A stretch of 64,000 bases of DNA from Acidobacterium capsulatum ATCC 51196 (GTDB taxonomy: Bacteria > Acidobacteriota > Terriglobia > Terriglobales > Acidobacteriaceae), in contig NC_012483.1 of NCBI RefSeq assembly GCF_000022565.1, positions 1 through 64,000 on the forward strand, in the 5' to 3' direction. Positions 7,314-15,184 of this stretch are shown here, piece by piece. A program made the translations under genes and the position numbers. Numbering within the stretch: the first letter of the stretch is position 1; each line of letters begins with the position of its first letter. Under the pieces are notes generated by a model that saw nothing but the letters and a program-made list of their open reading frames with translations, did no database searches and was not told the DNA's origin.

Positions 7314-9761
7314 GTGAAGCAGCGCGCGATACAGCGGCGAGATTTTTTGAAAGCATGTGCAGCGGCTGCGGCCGCTTCGGCAATTCCGGCCTATGGATTG
7401 CGGTGGAATTCTGCGCATGCGCTATTGATGCCGGCCACCAAAGCCGCAGGCGAGATGCAGGATGTGCTGCCGATGATCGGCACCGGATGGCACGGGCATA
7501 TGTTCCCAGGTGCGGTGATGCCCTTCGGCATGGTGCAGCTCAGCCCTGACACCAGCGGAATGCCCGAGCCGAAGTGGAACGGGAAATGGGACATCACAGG
7601 CTGGGATCATTGCTCCGGATATCACTACACCGACAACGTCGTGCAGGGCTTCAGCCATACGCACCTGCAGGGCACCGGCGCCAGCGATCTGGGAGATGTG
7701 CTCCTCATGCCGATGGTCAAAGGCCGCAACTGGAGCTGGAACTCCGGCACTCCGGCGCAGCAGGCGGAGGCGCAGATCGAGGCTCTGGGTGAAAACTCAG
7801 GCTGGGTCATGAATGCGGGCGAGCGGGGCTACTGGTCCTTCTTCTCCCATGACGAGGAAGAAGCCCGCCCAGGCTATTACCGGGTGCATTTGAAGACTCC
7901 CGATGTGCGAGCAGAGTTGACCGCAACCACTCGCTGCGGTATGCATCGCTATCACTATCCTGCAACCGGTGTGCACGGCCTCATGCTCGATCTGGTGCAC
8001 GGCATCGGCTGCGAGGTTTATGCGGCGGAATTGCATGTGGAGAGCACGACCCGCGTCCGTGGCGTACGCTCCACGCATGGATGGGCCGCCGACAAGCAGG
8101 TCTATTTTGTAGCCGAGTTTTCGCGGCCCTTTGCCTCGGTGGAAGTCCGGGTGGACGGCAAAGAGCAGTCACTCCAGGCGGGCGATCATGTCGCCGGAAA
8201 GCAGGTTCAGGCCATCTTTACGCAGGCTGACAGCGCAGATGCGCTGGTGGTTCGCGTTGGCATCTCGGCCACGAGCATGGAAGGCGCCGCGAAGAATCTT
8301 GCGGCAGAGATTCCGCATTTTGACTTTGACCGCCAGCGCGGAGAAGCCGGGAAAGCCTGGAACGATGCGCTGCAGGTGTTGCAGGCCGATTGCCCCACGC
8401 CCGCGATGCAGCAGACCTTTGACACCGCGATGTATCACGGCCTCGTCGCACCAGCGACCTTCAATGATGTGGATGGCGCGTATCGCGGACAGGACCACAA
8501 GAACTATCCCAACCCTGGATTCACGAAGTACACCACACTTTCGATCTGGGATATCTATCGCGGCGAATTCCCCTTCATCATGCTCATGCAGCCTCACCGC
8601 GTGCGTGACATCATTGAGACGCTGCTCGCCGACTATCGCCAGCTCAATCAGAATTCCTTGCCCGTGTGGCCCCTGTGGGGCAATGAGACTTGGTGCATGA
8701 CAGGCTTCCATGTGGTGGGCATGATTGTGGGTGCGTATGCGCGAGGCTTTCGTGACTTCGACGTGGACGCAGCGTACGCCGCGATGCGAGACACGGCGCT
8801 CGTCGGGGCCAAAGCGAATGGCAACTTTGAGCTGCAGCAGCAATTCCGCAAGCTGGGTTACGTTGCCTCTGGCGGACGCAACCAGTCCGTGTCGCGCACC
8901 CTCGATTTTTCCTATGACTATTGGTGCGTCGGGGCGATGGCCGAACTGCTCGGCAAAAAAGACGACGCCGCAATGTTTTACAAACTGGGGCAGAATTACC
9001 GGAACATCTTTGATCCGGCCAGCGGTTTCATGCGGGGCAAAACCGAAGAGGGCGCATGGCATGAGCCCTTCCGGCCTGATGAAGAGTACTGGCAGGACTA
9101 CACCGAGTCCGATGCCTGGCAGGCGACCTTCAACGTCATGCAGGATGTGCAGGGACTCATCGGTCTCTATGGCGGAAACGACGCGTTCATCGCCAAGCTG
9201 GATGCGCTCTTCGCCGCGCCATCGAACATTCTCAATTCGCCACCGGACATCAGCGGCATGGTCGGCCAGGATGCCCAGGGCAATGAGCCCAGCAATCACA
9301 TCCCGTACCTCTACTCGTTTGCCGGGGCTCCCTGGAAGACGCAGGAGCGCGTGCGGCAGGTGGCCGCGCTTTACAACAACACACCGGCGGGTGTGCCCGG
9401 CAATGATGATTGCGGCCAGATCTCCAGTTGGTTTGCCTTTGCGGCGATGGGCTTTTATCCAGTGAATGCGGTCACCGGTGTTTACGTCATCGGCAGTCCG
9501 ATGGTGGAGCGCGCTGTGTTGCGCAATCCTAAGAGTGGAACGACCTTCACTGTCGTGACTGAGAACAACTCGGAACGGAACCTCTACATCCAGAGCGCCG
9601 AGTGGAATGGAAAGCCTCTCACCCGTTGCTGGATCACGCATGAGCAGATTCTTGCCGGTGGGGAACTGCGCTTCCGTATGGGCAGCCAGCCCAACAAGCG
9701 TTGGGGCTCCGCGCCCGAGGATCGTCCTCCGTCGGGGCTTGTGCATACAAAGCAGATGTAA
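7314..9761 (+). CDS. GH92 alpha-1,2-mannosidase, exported
   Basis: Calcium-dependent inverting alpha-mannosidase of family GH92, which trims alpha-1,2 (or related) mannose residues from glycans. The protein is about 815 residues: a Tat signal (QRRDFLKACAAAAAASA near residues 6-22), an N-terminal beta-sandwich (about 45-290), and the (alpha/alpha)6 barrel with family-typical blocks such as SIWDIYRGEFPF, WPLWGNETWCMTGFH and, near the end, PGNDDCGQISSWFAFAAMGFYP. I prefer GTG 7314 as start because it puts the arginine pair at the right distance; an in-frame ATG at 7266 would add 16 residues. It is divergent from GH125 over about 150 bases, consistent with shared control of mannan use. Confidence 0.93.
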   Translation: MKQRAIQRRDFLKACAAAAAASAIPAYGLRWNSAHALLMPATKAAGEMQDVLPMIGTGWHGHMFPGAVMPFGMVQLSPDTSGMPEPKWNGKWDITGWDHCSGYHYTDNVVQGFSHTHLQGTGASDLGDVLLMPMVKGRNWSWNSGTPAQQAEAQIEALGENSGWVMNAGERGYWSFFSHDEEEARPGYYRVHLKTPDVRAELTATTRCGMHRYHYPATGVHGLMLDLVHGIGCEVYAAELHVESTTRVRGVRSTHGWAADKQVYFVAEFSRPFASVEVRVDGKEQSLQAGDHVAGKQVQAIFTQADSADALVVRVGISATSMEGAAKNLAAEIPHFDFDRQRGEAGKAWNDALQVLQADCPTPAMQQTFDTAMYHGLVAPATFNDVDGAYRGQDHKNYPNPGFTKYTTLSIWDIYRGEFPFIMLMQPHRVRDIIETLLADYRQLNQNSLPVWPLWGNETWCMTGFHVVGMIVGAYARGFRDFDVDAAYAAMRDTALVGAKANGNFELQQQFRKLGYVASGGRNQSVSRTLDFSYDYWCVGAMAELLGKKDDAAMFYKLGQNYRNIFDPASGFMRGKTEEGAWHEPFRPDEEYWQDYTESDAWQATFNVMQDVQGLIGLYGGNDAFIAKLDALFAAPSNILNSPPDISGMVGQDAQGNEPSNHIPYLYSFAGAPWKTQERVRQVAALYNNTPAGVPGNDDCGQISSWFAFAAMGFYPVNAVTGVYVIGSPMVERAVLRNPKSGTTFTVVTENNSERNLYIQSAEWNGKPLTRCWITHEQILAGGELRFRMGSQPNKRWGSAPEDRPPSGLVHTKQM

Positions 9762-9771
9762 ACCAAGCAAG

Positions 9772-9805
9772 AAGGCCCTGGGGTGGTTTCGTCCCAGGGC
9801 CTTTT
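9772..9805 (+). terminator. Intrinsic terminator after GH92
   Basis: An 11-base perfect inverted repeat (AAGGCCCTGGG, 9772-9782, and its complement 9793-9803) followed by TTTT, 10 bases beyond the GH92 stop. It also faces the end of the converging efflux operon. Confidence 0.8.
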
Positions 9806-9859
9806 CACGCGTAGAGGCGGGGCTGCCAGAGCACTGGGAACGGCCAGAAAAGCGAGTTG

Positions 9860-11992
9860 CTACTCAACGGCGTAGAGCGAAGCGGAAGATATATCGCTCC
9901 ATAACCGGTCGAGAATGCGCGCCAGTTCGGTGGCCAGCGAGAGAATGCCGCGCTGCATCTCTTCCTGATTGCCATGCTGCAGCCACTGCGGCCACTCGGG
10001 GCAGTCGGGCTGTGGCAGCAGTGGTGCGTCCGGCGAATCATCGGTCTGCTTTTGCAATGATTCTGCCATGATGGCGAGCCGCTGCGAGCAAAGACGGTCA
10101 AATGCTTCCAGGTCGCGCAGAGTTTCGTCTGTCAACGTCTCGGCCACGGCGAACGCCGTATATTGCAACAGTGCCAGTTCTAAAATATAGAATCCGCGCA
10201 GCATGGCCTGCCAGCGCCGAATGCGGTCTCGGGCAGCCATGTGCTGATTGCGGCGCGGGCCAATCTCAAAGGGAACGGCATCGGCCTGCGCATTCACCGC
10301 GCCAAAGTTATCGAAGATGCGGGCGCGCAAGCGCCTCACGCGGGTGATCGCCTTTGCGTCGTGGCCAGGAAGTGTGAACTCGCTCAACTGGCCGAGCAGG
10401 CTCAGGTTTCGAGTGAAAGTCTCCACCATCTGGTTGACTGCGGATTTTGGATGGAGTCGCTCGAAGACGAGCCACATCATGAAAATTCCAAGCAGCACAC
10501 CCAGCGCGCGATTTCGTGCGATCGACAGTGAAAGCTGAATGCGGAAATCATTCACATTGATCAGGTAAAACGCAAGCGCAATCTGCAGTCCGCAGTATGA
10601 GAGCCGGGTGCTTGAGGTTCCTACCCAGGCGGCAAACGCAGTCACGGCGGCAAAGAACAGCGCGAATCCCGTGATGCCATTCAGCCACGGCAGCACCACA
10701 ATCTGGGCCCCCATGCCAAAGATGAATCCGCCGATCACCGCGCCTGCCACCAGCAGCAATTGCTTTTGCCGCGATGCGCCTACATTCGAGAGCGCCGTCA
10801 GGGCGCAGGTGGTCACTGAGGTGGCCAGGCCCGGCCAGTCCAGCGCCATATAAGTGATGTAGCAGAGCATGCCGGCGAGGCATCCGCTCAAGGCATAGCG
10901 CAGGTGGTCGGGATTCTGAAAAGCGTCGCGAATGAAAATATGAAAACCCTGGTCGATGTTTTCAGTGAACGCTTCAAACGCCTCCAACTCGGCCGATCCT
11001 TCGAGAACTCGCGGGATGAGCGAAAACATTTCTTCCAGTTCGCGCAACATCGGCATGGTTTGCCCCGTAGAGACGCGCGCCAGCGCGGGAGGAACACATT
11101 TGGACGCCAGGCAGTTTTGAATTGCGGCAAGATGCTCGGCCAGCTTGAGCGCAACCTGTTGATCGGGAAGCGAAAGCACCGGATCGGTATGCGTCATCGC
11201 CGCCGCAAAATCGAGCGAGCGTCCCGTCAGGGAGACAATGGCATTCATCTGCGCGCGATAAAGGCGCGTGTAGTTTGACCGCATGACAGATCTGCGCAGA
11301 CTACTCACGCCCACCATTGCGTTCTGTGTCAGGCGGCGCTCCAGTTCGCGCGGGCGATCTTTGCATTCCGCATAGCAGCGCAGAACATCTTCGATGGTCT
11401 TCAATCTGCGATTCAGGCCATCCACCAACTCATCCTGCTTATGAAAGGTGTGAAAGACCACCTCAACCGCAATCGTGACCGCCGCGCCAATGGTCGGCGC
11501 GAGCACTGCCCAGAGAGTGTTTTCTACATTGGCATTGGCCGGACCCGGCAGATACCAGATGGCCAGCGCCGAGCTGCCGATCAGCGCAATACCGCTCGTA
11601 ATCGTGTAGTTTTCGAGCGTTCTGATCAGAAAGAAGATCAGAAAGATGCTGATGCCTTCCCATAAGAAATGGGTAAGCGGAATCGAGCCGAACATATGTC
11701 CGCCCAAAGGTACGAACACTGCGCACAAGCCGAAAGCAATGATCAGGTAAAAGGCGGATCTGGCGGAGGAAACCAGGTTTTCCCGGGAGATCAGAAATGC
11801 ATACAGCGGGCCGGTCGCGGCGCCCGGGATACGAAACGTCATGATCAGGATCATGGTGATCGTCGCCGAGATCACCATGCGCGCAACCAGCATGCCGCGG
11901 CCCGGATAAGGGGCCAGTTCGCTGCGCAGAAAATCAGCAAACCATGCGGCAAATCCGCGTGTATCGGTCCGTCCCGCGGTCGCAGTGGTCAT
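9860..11992 (-). CDS. FUSC family inner-membrane efflux protein (MdtO/AaeB-like)
   Basis: Inner-membrane protein of the fusaric acid resistance/aromatic acid exporter superfamily, expected to work with a HlyD-type adaptor and a TolC-type channel. The protein is 710 residues with the two-fold FUSC layout: a hydrophobic block of about five to six helices (roughly residues 35-190), a long soluble helical stretch (190-380), a second hydrophobic block (about 385-525), and a soluble C-terminal part of about 185 residues. It is the last gene of a four-gene operon; its start follows the adaptor stop by only a few bases. This matches E. coli mdtO in mdtNOP by gene order. Substrate cannot be read from sequence; small aromatic compounds or dyes are likely. 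Confidence 0.88.
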   Translation of the reverse strand: MTTATAGRTDTRGFAAWFADFLRSELAPYPGRGMLVARMVISATITMILIMTFRIPGAATGPLYAFLISRENLVSSARSAFYLIIAFGLCAVFVPLGGHMFGSIPLTHFLWEGISIFLIFFLIRTLENYTITSGIALIGSSALAIWYLPGPANANVENTLWAVLAPTIGAAVTIAVEVVFHTFHKQDELVDGLNRRLKTIEDVLRCYAECKDRPRELERRLTQNAMVGVSSLRRSVMRSNYTRLYRAQMNAIVSLTGRSLDFAAAMTHTDPVLSLPDQQVALKLAEHLAAIQNCLASKCVPPALARVSTGQTMPMLRELEEMFSLIPRVLEGSAELEAFEAFTENIDQGFHIFIRDAFQNPDHLRYALSGCLAGMLCYITYMALDWPGLATSVTTCALTALSNVGASRQKQLLLVAGAVIGGFIFGMGAQIVVLPWLNGITGFALFFAAVTAFAAWVGTSSTRLSYCGLQIALAFYLINVNDFRIQLSLSIARNRALGVLLGIFMMWLVFERLHPKSAVNQMVETFTRNLSLLGQLSEFTLPGHDAKAITRVRRLRARIFDNFGAVNAQADAVPFEIGPRRNQHMAARDRIRRWQAMLRGFYILELALLQYTAFAVAETLTDETLRDLEAFDRLCSQRLAIMAESLQKQTDDSPDAPLLPQPDCPEWPQWLQHGNQEEMQRGILSLATELARILDRLWSDISSASLYAVE

Positions 11993-11994
11993 GA

Positions 11995-13236
11995 CTATTT
12001 CTTGAAGTCCCGCAGCAGGGGCCTGCTGCCGTGAACCACCACAACAGCAGATTCCCCAAGCCGGAAATCCTGCTGAGGGCCGTTCAGAATGCGAATGCGA
12101 ACCGGGAAGCGCGAAGCCAGATGCACCCAGTTCAACGTGCGCTGCACATCGGGCAAGCCCTGCGTCAACTTGCCGACAATGTCGGCGTCGGGTGTCACGC
12201 CATATCCCACGCTGTCCACTACACCGTGCAGCCGCAGGTCAGGCCGCGAAAGAATGTAGACATCGGCGCGCATGCCGGGACGGATATGCGCCAGCTGCGT
12301 CTCGCGGAAGTTCGCCACGACCCACCAGACGCGCGTATCAATCAGGGTAAAGATCTGTTGCCCTGCGTGAGCGTATTCTCCCTGTGAGATCGTCAGGTTG
12401 GTCACGCGCCCGTCAAAAGGGGCATAGATTTTGCAGTTTTCCAGGTTGTATTCAGCGGTTTCAATCGCAGACGTCGCACCGCTGCGTTGCGCCAGCAAGG
12501 GATCAAGCGTCAGAACCGCGTGCGCAGCCTGCTTGACCTGTGCCTGGCTCTGCTGCAACAAAGCCTGCGCCTGCTGCTGCTGCGCCATGGACGAAGCCAG
12601 CTGCGCGGCGGCGAGTGCCTGTTGTGCCTGCGCTTCGTTGTAGGCTTGCTGGCGAGTCGCTTCCAATGTCCGCGCCTGATCTACCTGATCGACTGTTACA
12701 TATTGCTTGGCCAGCAGCGGCTCAATGCGATGCAGGTTGTGCGTGGCGTAGGCAAGCTCTGCCTTGGTGCGGGCCAGGGCTGCTTTGGCGTCTGCGACCT
12801 GGGCGCGCGCCTCCTGTACGGCCGCATCCGCGCGGGTCAGGCTGGCCTGGGCGCTCTTGACGCCTGCCTGGCTCACGCTCACCGCGCTGCTTTGAGAGGC
12901 GATGGTGCGGCCCTCATCGAGAATCTTTCCCTCGAGCGCGGCCTGATCTGATCTCGCCAGCTTCAGCGCATAGGCATAGGGCCGTTCGTCAATGTCGAGC
13001 AGCAACTGGCCTTGCTTCACATATTCGTTATCCACCACGTTCAACTGCATGATGGGGCCATTCACAATGGGCGCCATGCCGATGAAGTTCGCGAAGACCT
13101 CGGCGTCGTCTGTGCGCGGATTTTCGATGATCTGGCGCGCCACCAGAGCGCCGGTAATCAATGCGCCTGCGATGGAGACGACGCTGATCATTCGTCCCAT
13201 CTGCCGCCGTGTCTTATCCGATAGATTCGAGAGCAT
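11995..13236 (-). CDS. HlyD/EmrA family periplasmic adaptor (MdtN-like)
   Basis: Membrane-fusion protein linking the FUSC pump to the TolC-like channel. It is about 413 residues: one N-terminal transmembrane helix (VVSIAGALITGALVA near residues 19-33), a first half-lipoyl segment (QLNVVDNEYVKQGQLLLDID), a long Gln/Ala-rich coiled coil (about 90-235), a second half-lipoyl segment (YAPFDGRVTNLTISQGEYAHAGQQIFTLID) and a beta-barrel domain. I choose ATG 13236 because GAGGA lies 9 bases upstream of it; the ATG at 13245 directly abuts that site. It sits 3 bases after the YtcA-like gene and 2 bases before the FUSC gene, in one operon. Confidence 0.9.
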   Translation of the reverse strand: MLSNLSDKTRRQMGRMISVVSIAGALITGALVARQIIENPRTDDAEVFANFIGMAPIVNGPIMQLNVVDNEYVKQGQLLLDIDERPYAYALKLARSDQAALEGKILDEGRTIASQSSAVSVSQAGVKSAQASLTRADAAVQEARAQVADAKAALARTKAELAYATHNLHRIEPLLAKQYVTVDQVDQARTLEATRQQAYNEAQAQQALAAAQLASSMAQQQQAQALLQQSQAQVKQAAHAVLTLDPLLAQRSGATSAIETAEYNLENCKIYAPFDGRVTNLTISQGEYAHAGQQIFTLIDTRVWWVVANFRETQLAHIRPGMRADVYILSRPDLRLHGVVDSVGYGVTPDADIVGKLTQGLPDVQRTLNWVHLASRFPVRIRILNGPQQDFRLGESAVVVVHGSRPLLRDFKK

Positions 13237-13248
13237 CTGCCTCATTCC

Positions 13249-13545
13249 TCAACTGAACAGCAACAGCCACAATGTGAAGGCCAGGAACGCCGCCATGCAC
13301 GGGTACGCAAGAATGGAAGGCTTGACTTCGCTTTCCAAGTGCAGTCGTTGCAAGCCCCAGTAAGCCAGTCCGGTCAGGCTGATGCCGGCGGTGATGCACA
13401 AGAGCCACGCAGGAAAATACGACCCGAGAATATTAAAGTTCGGTGCATGGCTGCATCCGGCTACAGGGATCAATGCTGCGCCTGCCGTCAGCACAGCAGC
13501 AGCGCGGTGTGTGAATCGTGAGCGCTTATGAATTCTCATTTGCAT
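13249..13545 (-). CDS. YtcA-like small membrane lipoprotein
   Basis: A 98-residue protein that matches the YtcA family in sequence feel and context. A lipoprotein-type signal ends at VAGC (cysteine near residue 30), followed directly by the family-typical HAPNFNILGSYFPAWLLC, one transmembrane helix, a polar stretch, and a second helix at the C-terminus. YtcA genes sit next to mdtNOP-type operons; here it lies between the TolC-like gene (start immediately after that stop codon) and the HlyD-like gene. It is presumably an assembly or accessory factor for the pump. Function in the family is not established. Confidence 0.8.
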   Translation of the reverse strand: MQMRIHKRSRFTHRAAAVLTAGAALIPVAGCSHAPNFNILGSYFPAWLLCITAGISLTGLAYWGLQRLHLESEVKPSILAYPCMAAFLAFTLWLLLFS

Positions 13546-14988
13546 CTACGGTCCTGTCTTTCCCGGCGAAGCGGCGATAAGGTCTCCGGTCTGGAATGCA
13601 AGATTTGCGGTCTGCAACAGGAGCTGTGCTCTCGCTGTCACATCCTCGGCTCGTGCCTGTGCCAGAGCCTTTTGCGAGGCGATCACATCCAGAATATTGC
13701 GGACTCCGTAGTTGTAGGAGTCACGTGTCGCCTCGTAAGACTGTTCGGCTGAAGTCACCAGCGCTCCTGCCGCCTGGCGCTGGCGCAGGGCCGTCTCTAC
13801 ATTGGTATGCGCCGTCCAGACCTGATTTGCAATGTCATCCTGCAGCGTATCAATCTGTGCCTGAGCGGCGGCCTTTTGGGCGAGCGCCTCTGCGACCTGG
13901 TGCTCGCGGCGGCCACCGTCAAATAATGTCCACTTCAATTCCAGGCTTGCGTCCCAGGTTTCGCCGCTCGCATAGCCGGGGACCAGTTGATCCTGCGCGC
14001 CATACTGCCGGTCGAGTCCGCCGTTTCCGCTGAAGTTCAGCGTAGGGAAGTAGGACGACCGCTGCTGGCGAATCACTGCATTCGCTGACTTCACCTTTGC
14101 GATCAATGCTTCGAGGTCAGGCCGCTGCTTCAGCGCACGCTGCGTCTCTGCCTTCACTGTTCCGGCTAGCTGTGCGGGGAGTTCTAATGCGCCAATCGGC
14201 TGCACCTGAAAGTCCGTATCGGGAGGCAGTTCCAACACGGTCGCCAAATTGCCGTGCGCAATCTGTTCTTCTCCGGTCGCGGACTGCAAATCATACTCCG
14301 CCTGTGCGGTGGCCGCCTGCGCCTCCAGCAGGTCCGGTTTGGTCGCGAGGCCATGGTTCAGGCGATCCTGCACATCGCCTTCCACGGCCTGCGCATTGCG
14401 CAGACTCACTTCGGCTGCTTGCAGCAATCCTTGAGCATTGAGCAAACGGTAATAAGCCGACATCACCTGAAAGATGATGCGGCGGTGCGTGTCATTGAAG
14501 CTTAGATTCGCTGCCAGCAGATTCCACTTCGCCGCTTGAATGGCTCCGCTGCGGCCACCAAAGTCGAGCACCAGGTACTCGGCATGCAGCTCAGGCGAGA
14601 AGCTTCCGTACGTCTGGCGGTAAAAGGCTGAATTCAGCAGTACGCGAACGCGCGATGTATTGGCTACGGCTAATGCCGCCAGCGTGGGGTACCACTCGGA
14701 GCGTGCGATACCAAGCTGTGCGGCGCGCGCCTTTGCCTGCTGCCATGCAAGCCGCGTTGCAGGATTATGCTGCTCGGCGAGATCGATCAGCTCTGCCAGC
14801 GTATAGGCTGATTGGCTGGAAACGGCATAACCCATCATGGGCGCGGCGGGCAGCCTGGTGTTCAGCTTTAACTTCTTTTGCGGCTGCCAGATTTGCCCCG
14901 GAGCGGCGGGTGCTTTTTGGGCGATGCCGTTCCCGGTTGCAAGTCCCAGAACAACAGCCGCAGCTACAAATGGAGAGAAGAACTTCAT
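13546..14988 (-). CDS. TolC family outer-membrane efflux channel (MdtP-like)
   Basis: Outer-membrane channel of the efflux operon. The protein is 480 residues with a Sec signal peptide (cleavage after GIAQ near residue 24) and two OEP repeats, rich in Ala, Gln and heptad helices, with the usual sequence markers YRLLNAQGLLQAAEVSLRNAQ and ARAEDVTARAQLLLQTANLAFQTGDL. Order channel, YtcA-like, adaptor, FUSC with gaps of 0 to 9 bases shows a single transcript. No regulator is adjacent. Unlike most TolC proteins it has no visible N-terminal lipobox. Confidence 0.9.
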   Translation of the reverse strand: MKFFSPFVAAAVVLGLATGNGIAQKAPAAPGQIWQPQKKLKLNTRLPAAPMMGYAVSSQSAYTLAELIDLAEQHNPATRLAWQQAKARAAQLGIARSEWYPTLAALAVANTSRVRVLLNSAFYRQTYGSFSPELHAEYLVLDFGGRSGAIQAAKWNLLAANLSFNDTHRRIIFQVMSAYYRLLNAQGLLQAAEVSLRNAQAVEGDVQDRLNHGLATKPDLLEAQAATAQAEYDLQSATGEEQIAHGNLATVLELPPDTDFQVQPIGALELPAQLAGTVKAETQRALKQRPDLEALIAKVKSANAVIRQQRSSYFPTLNFSGNGGLDRQYGAQDQLVPGYASGETWDASLELKWTLFDGGRREHQVAEALAQKAAAQAQIDTLQDDIANQVWTAHTNVETALRQRQAAGALVTSAEQSYEATRDSYNYGVRNILDVIASQKALAQARAEDVTARAQLLLQTANLAFQTGDLIAASPGKTGP

Positions 14989-15130
14989 GGCGTGAAAGAG
15001 TTGGAGAAGCCTTCTTCATTGTGCATGAGGCATAGGCAGGGAGCAATGCTTTGTCCTGGCAGATCAACGGCTGAGGCCTGATCTGCATGCAGGCTTTATC
15101 GCCGAGAGCCCGGCGAACTGCATTGCCCCC

Positions 15131-15176
15131 AAGAAAAACAGGCTGCCCTCGATCCTGCGAGAGCAGCCTGTTTCTT
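15131..15176 (-). terminator. Intrinsic terminator after GH51
   Basis: Arms 15131-15146 and 15163-15176 form a strong hairpin (AACAGGCTGC with its complement, extended by A/T pairs), and on the minus strand the stem is followed by GTTTTTCTT. It starts 9 bases beyond the GH51 stop and also separates it from the efflux operon. Confidence 0.8.
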
Positions 15177-15184
15177 GTGTGACG

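Noticed and set aside
8169-9770. 533-codon open frame on the minus strand opposite GH92
   Set aside because: It is the antisense shadow of the well-supported GH92 gene; its composition (very Arg/His-rich) and lack of any recognisable domain show it is not real.
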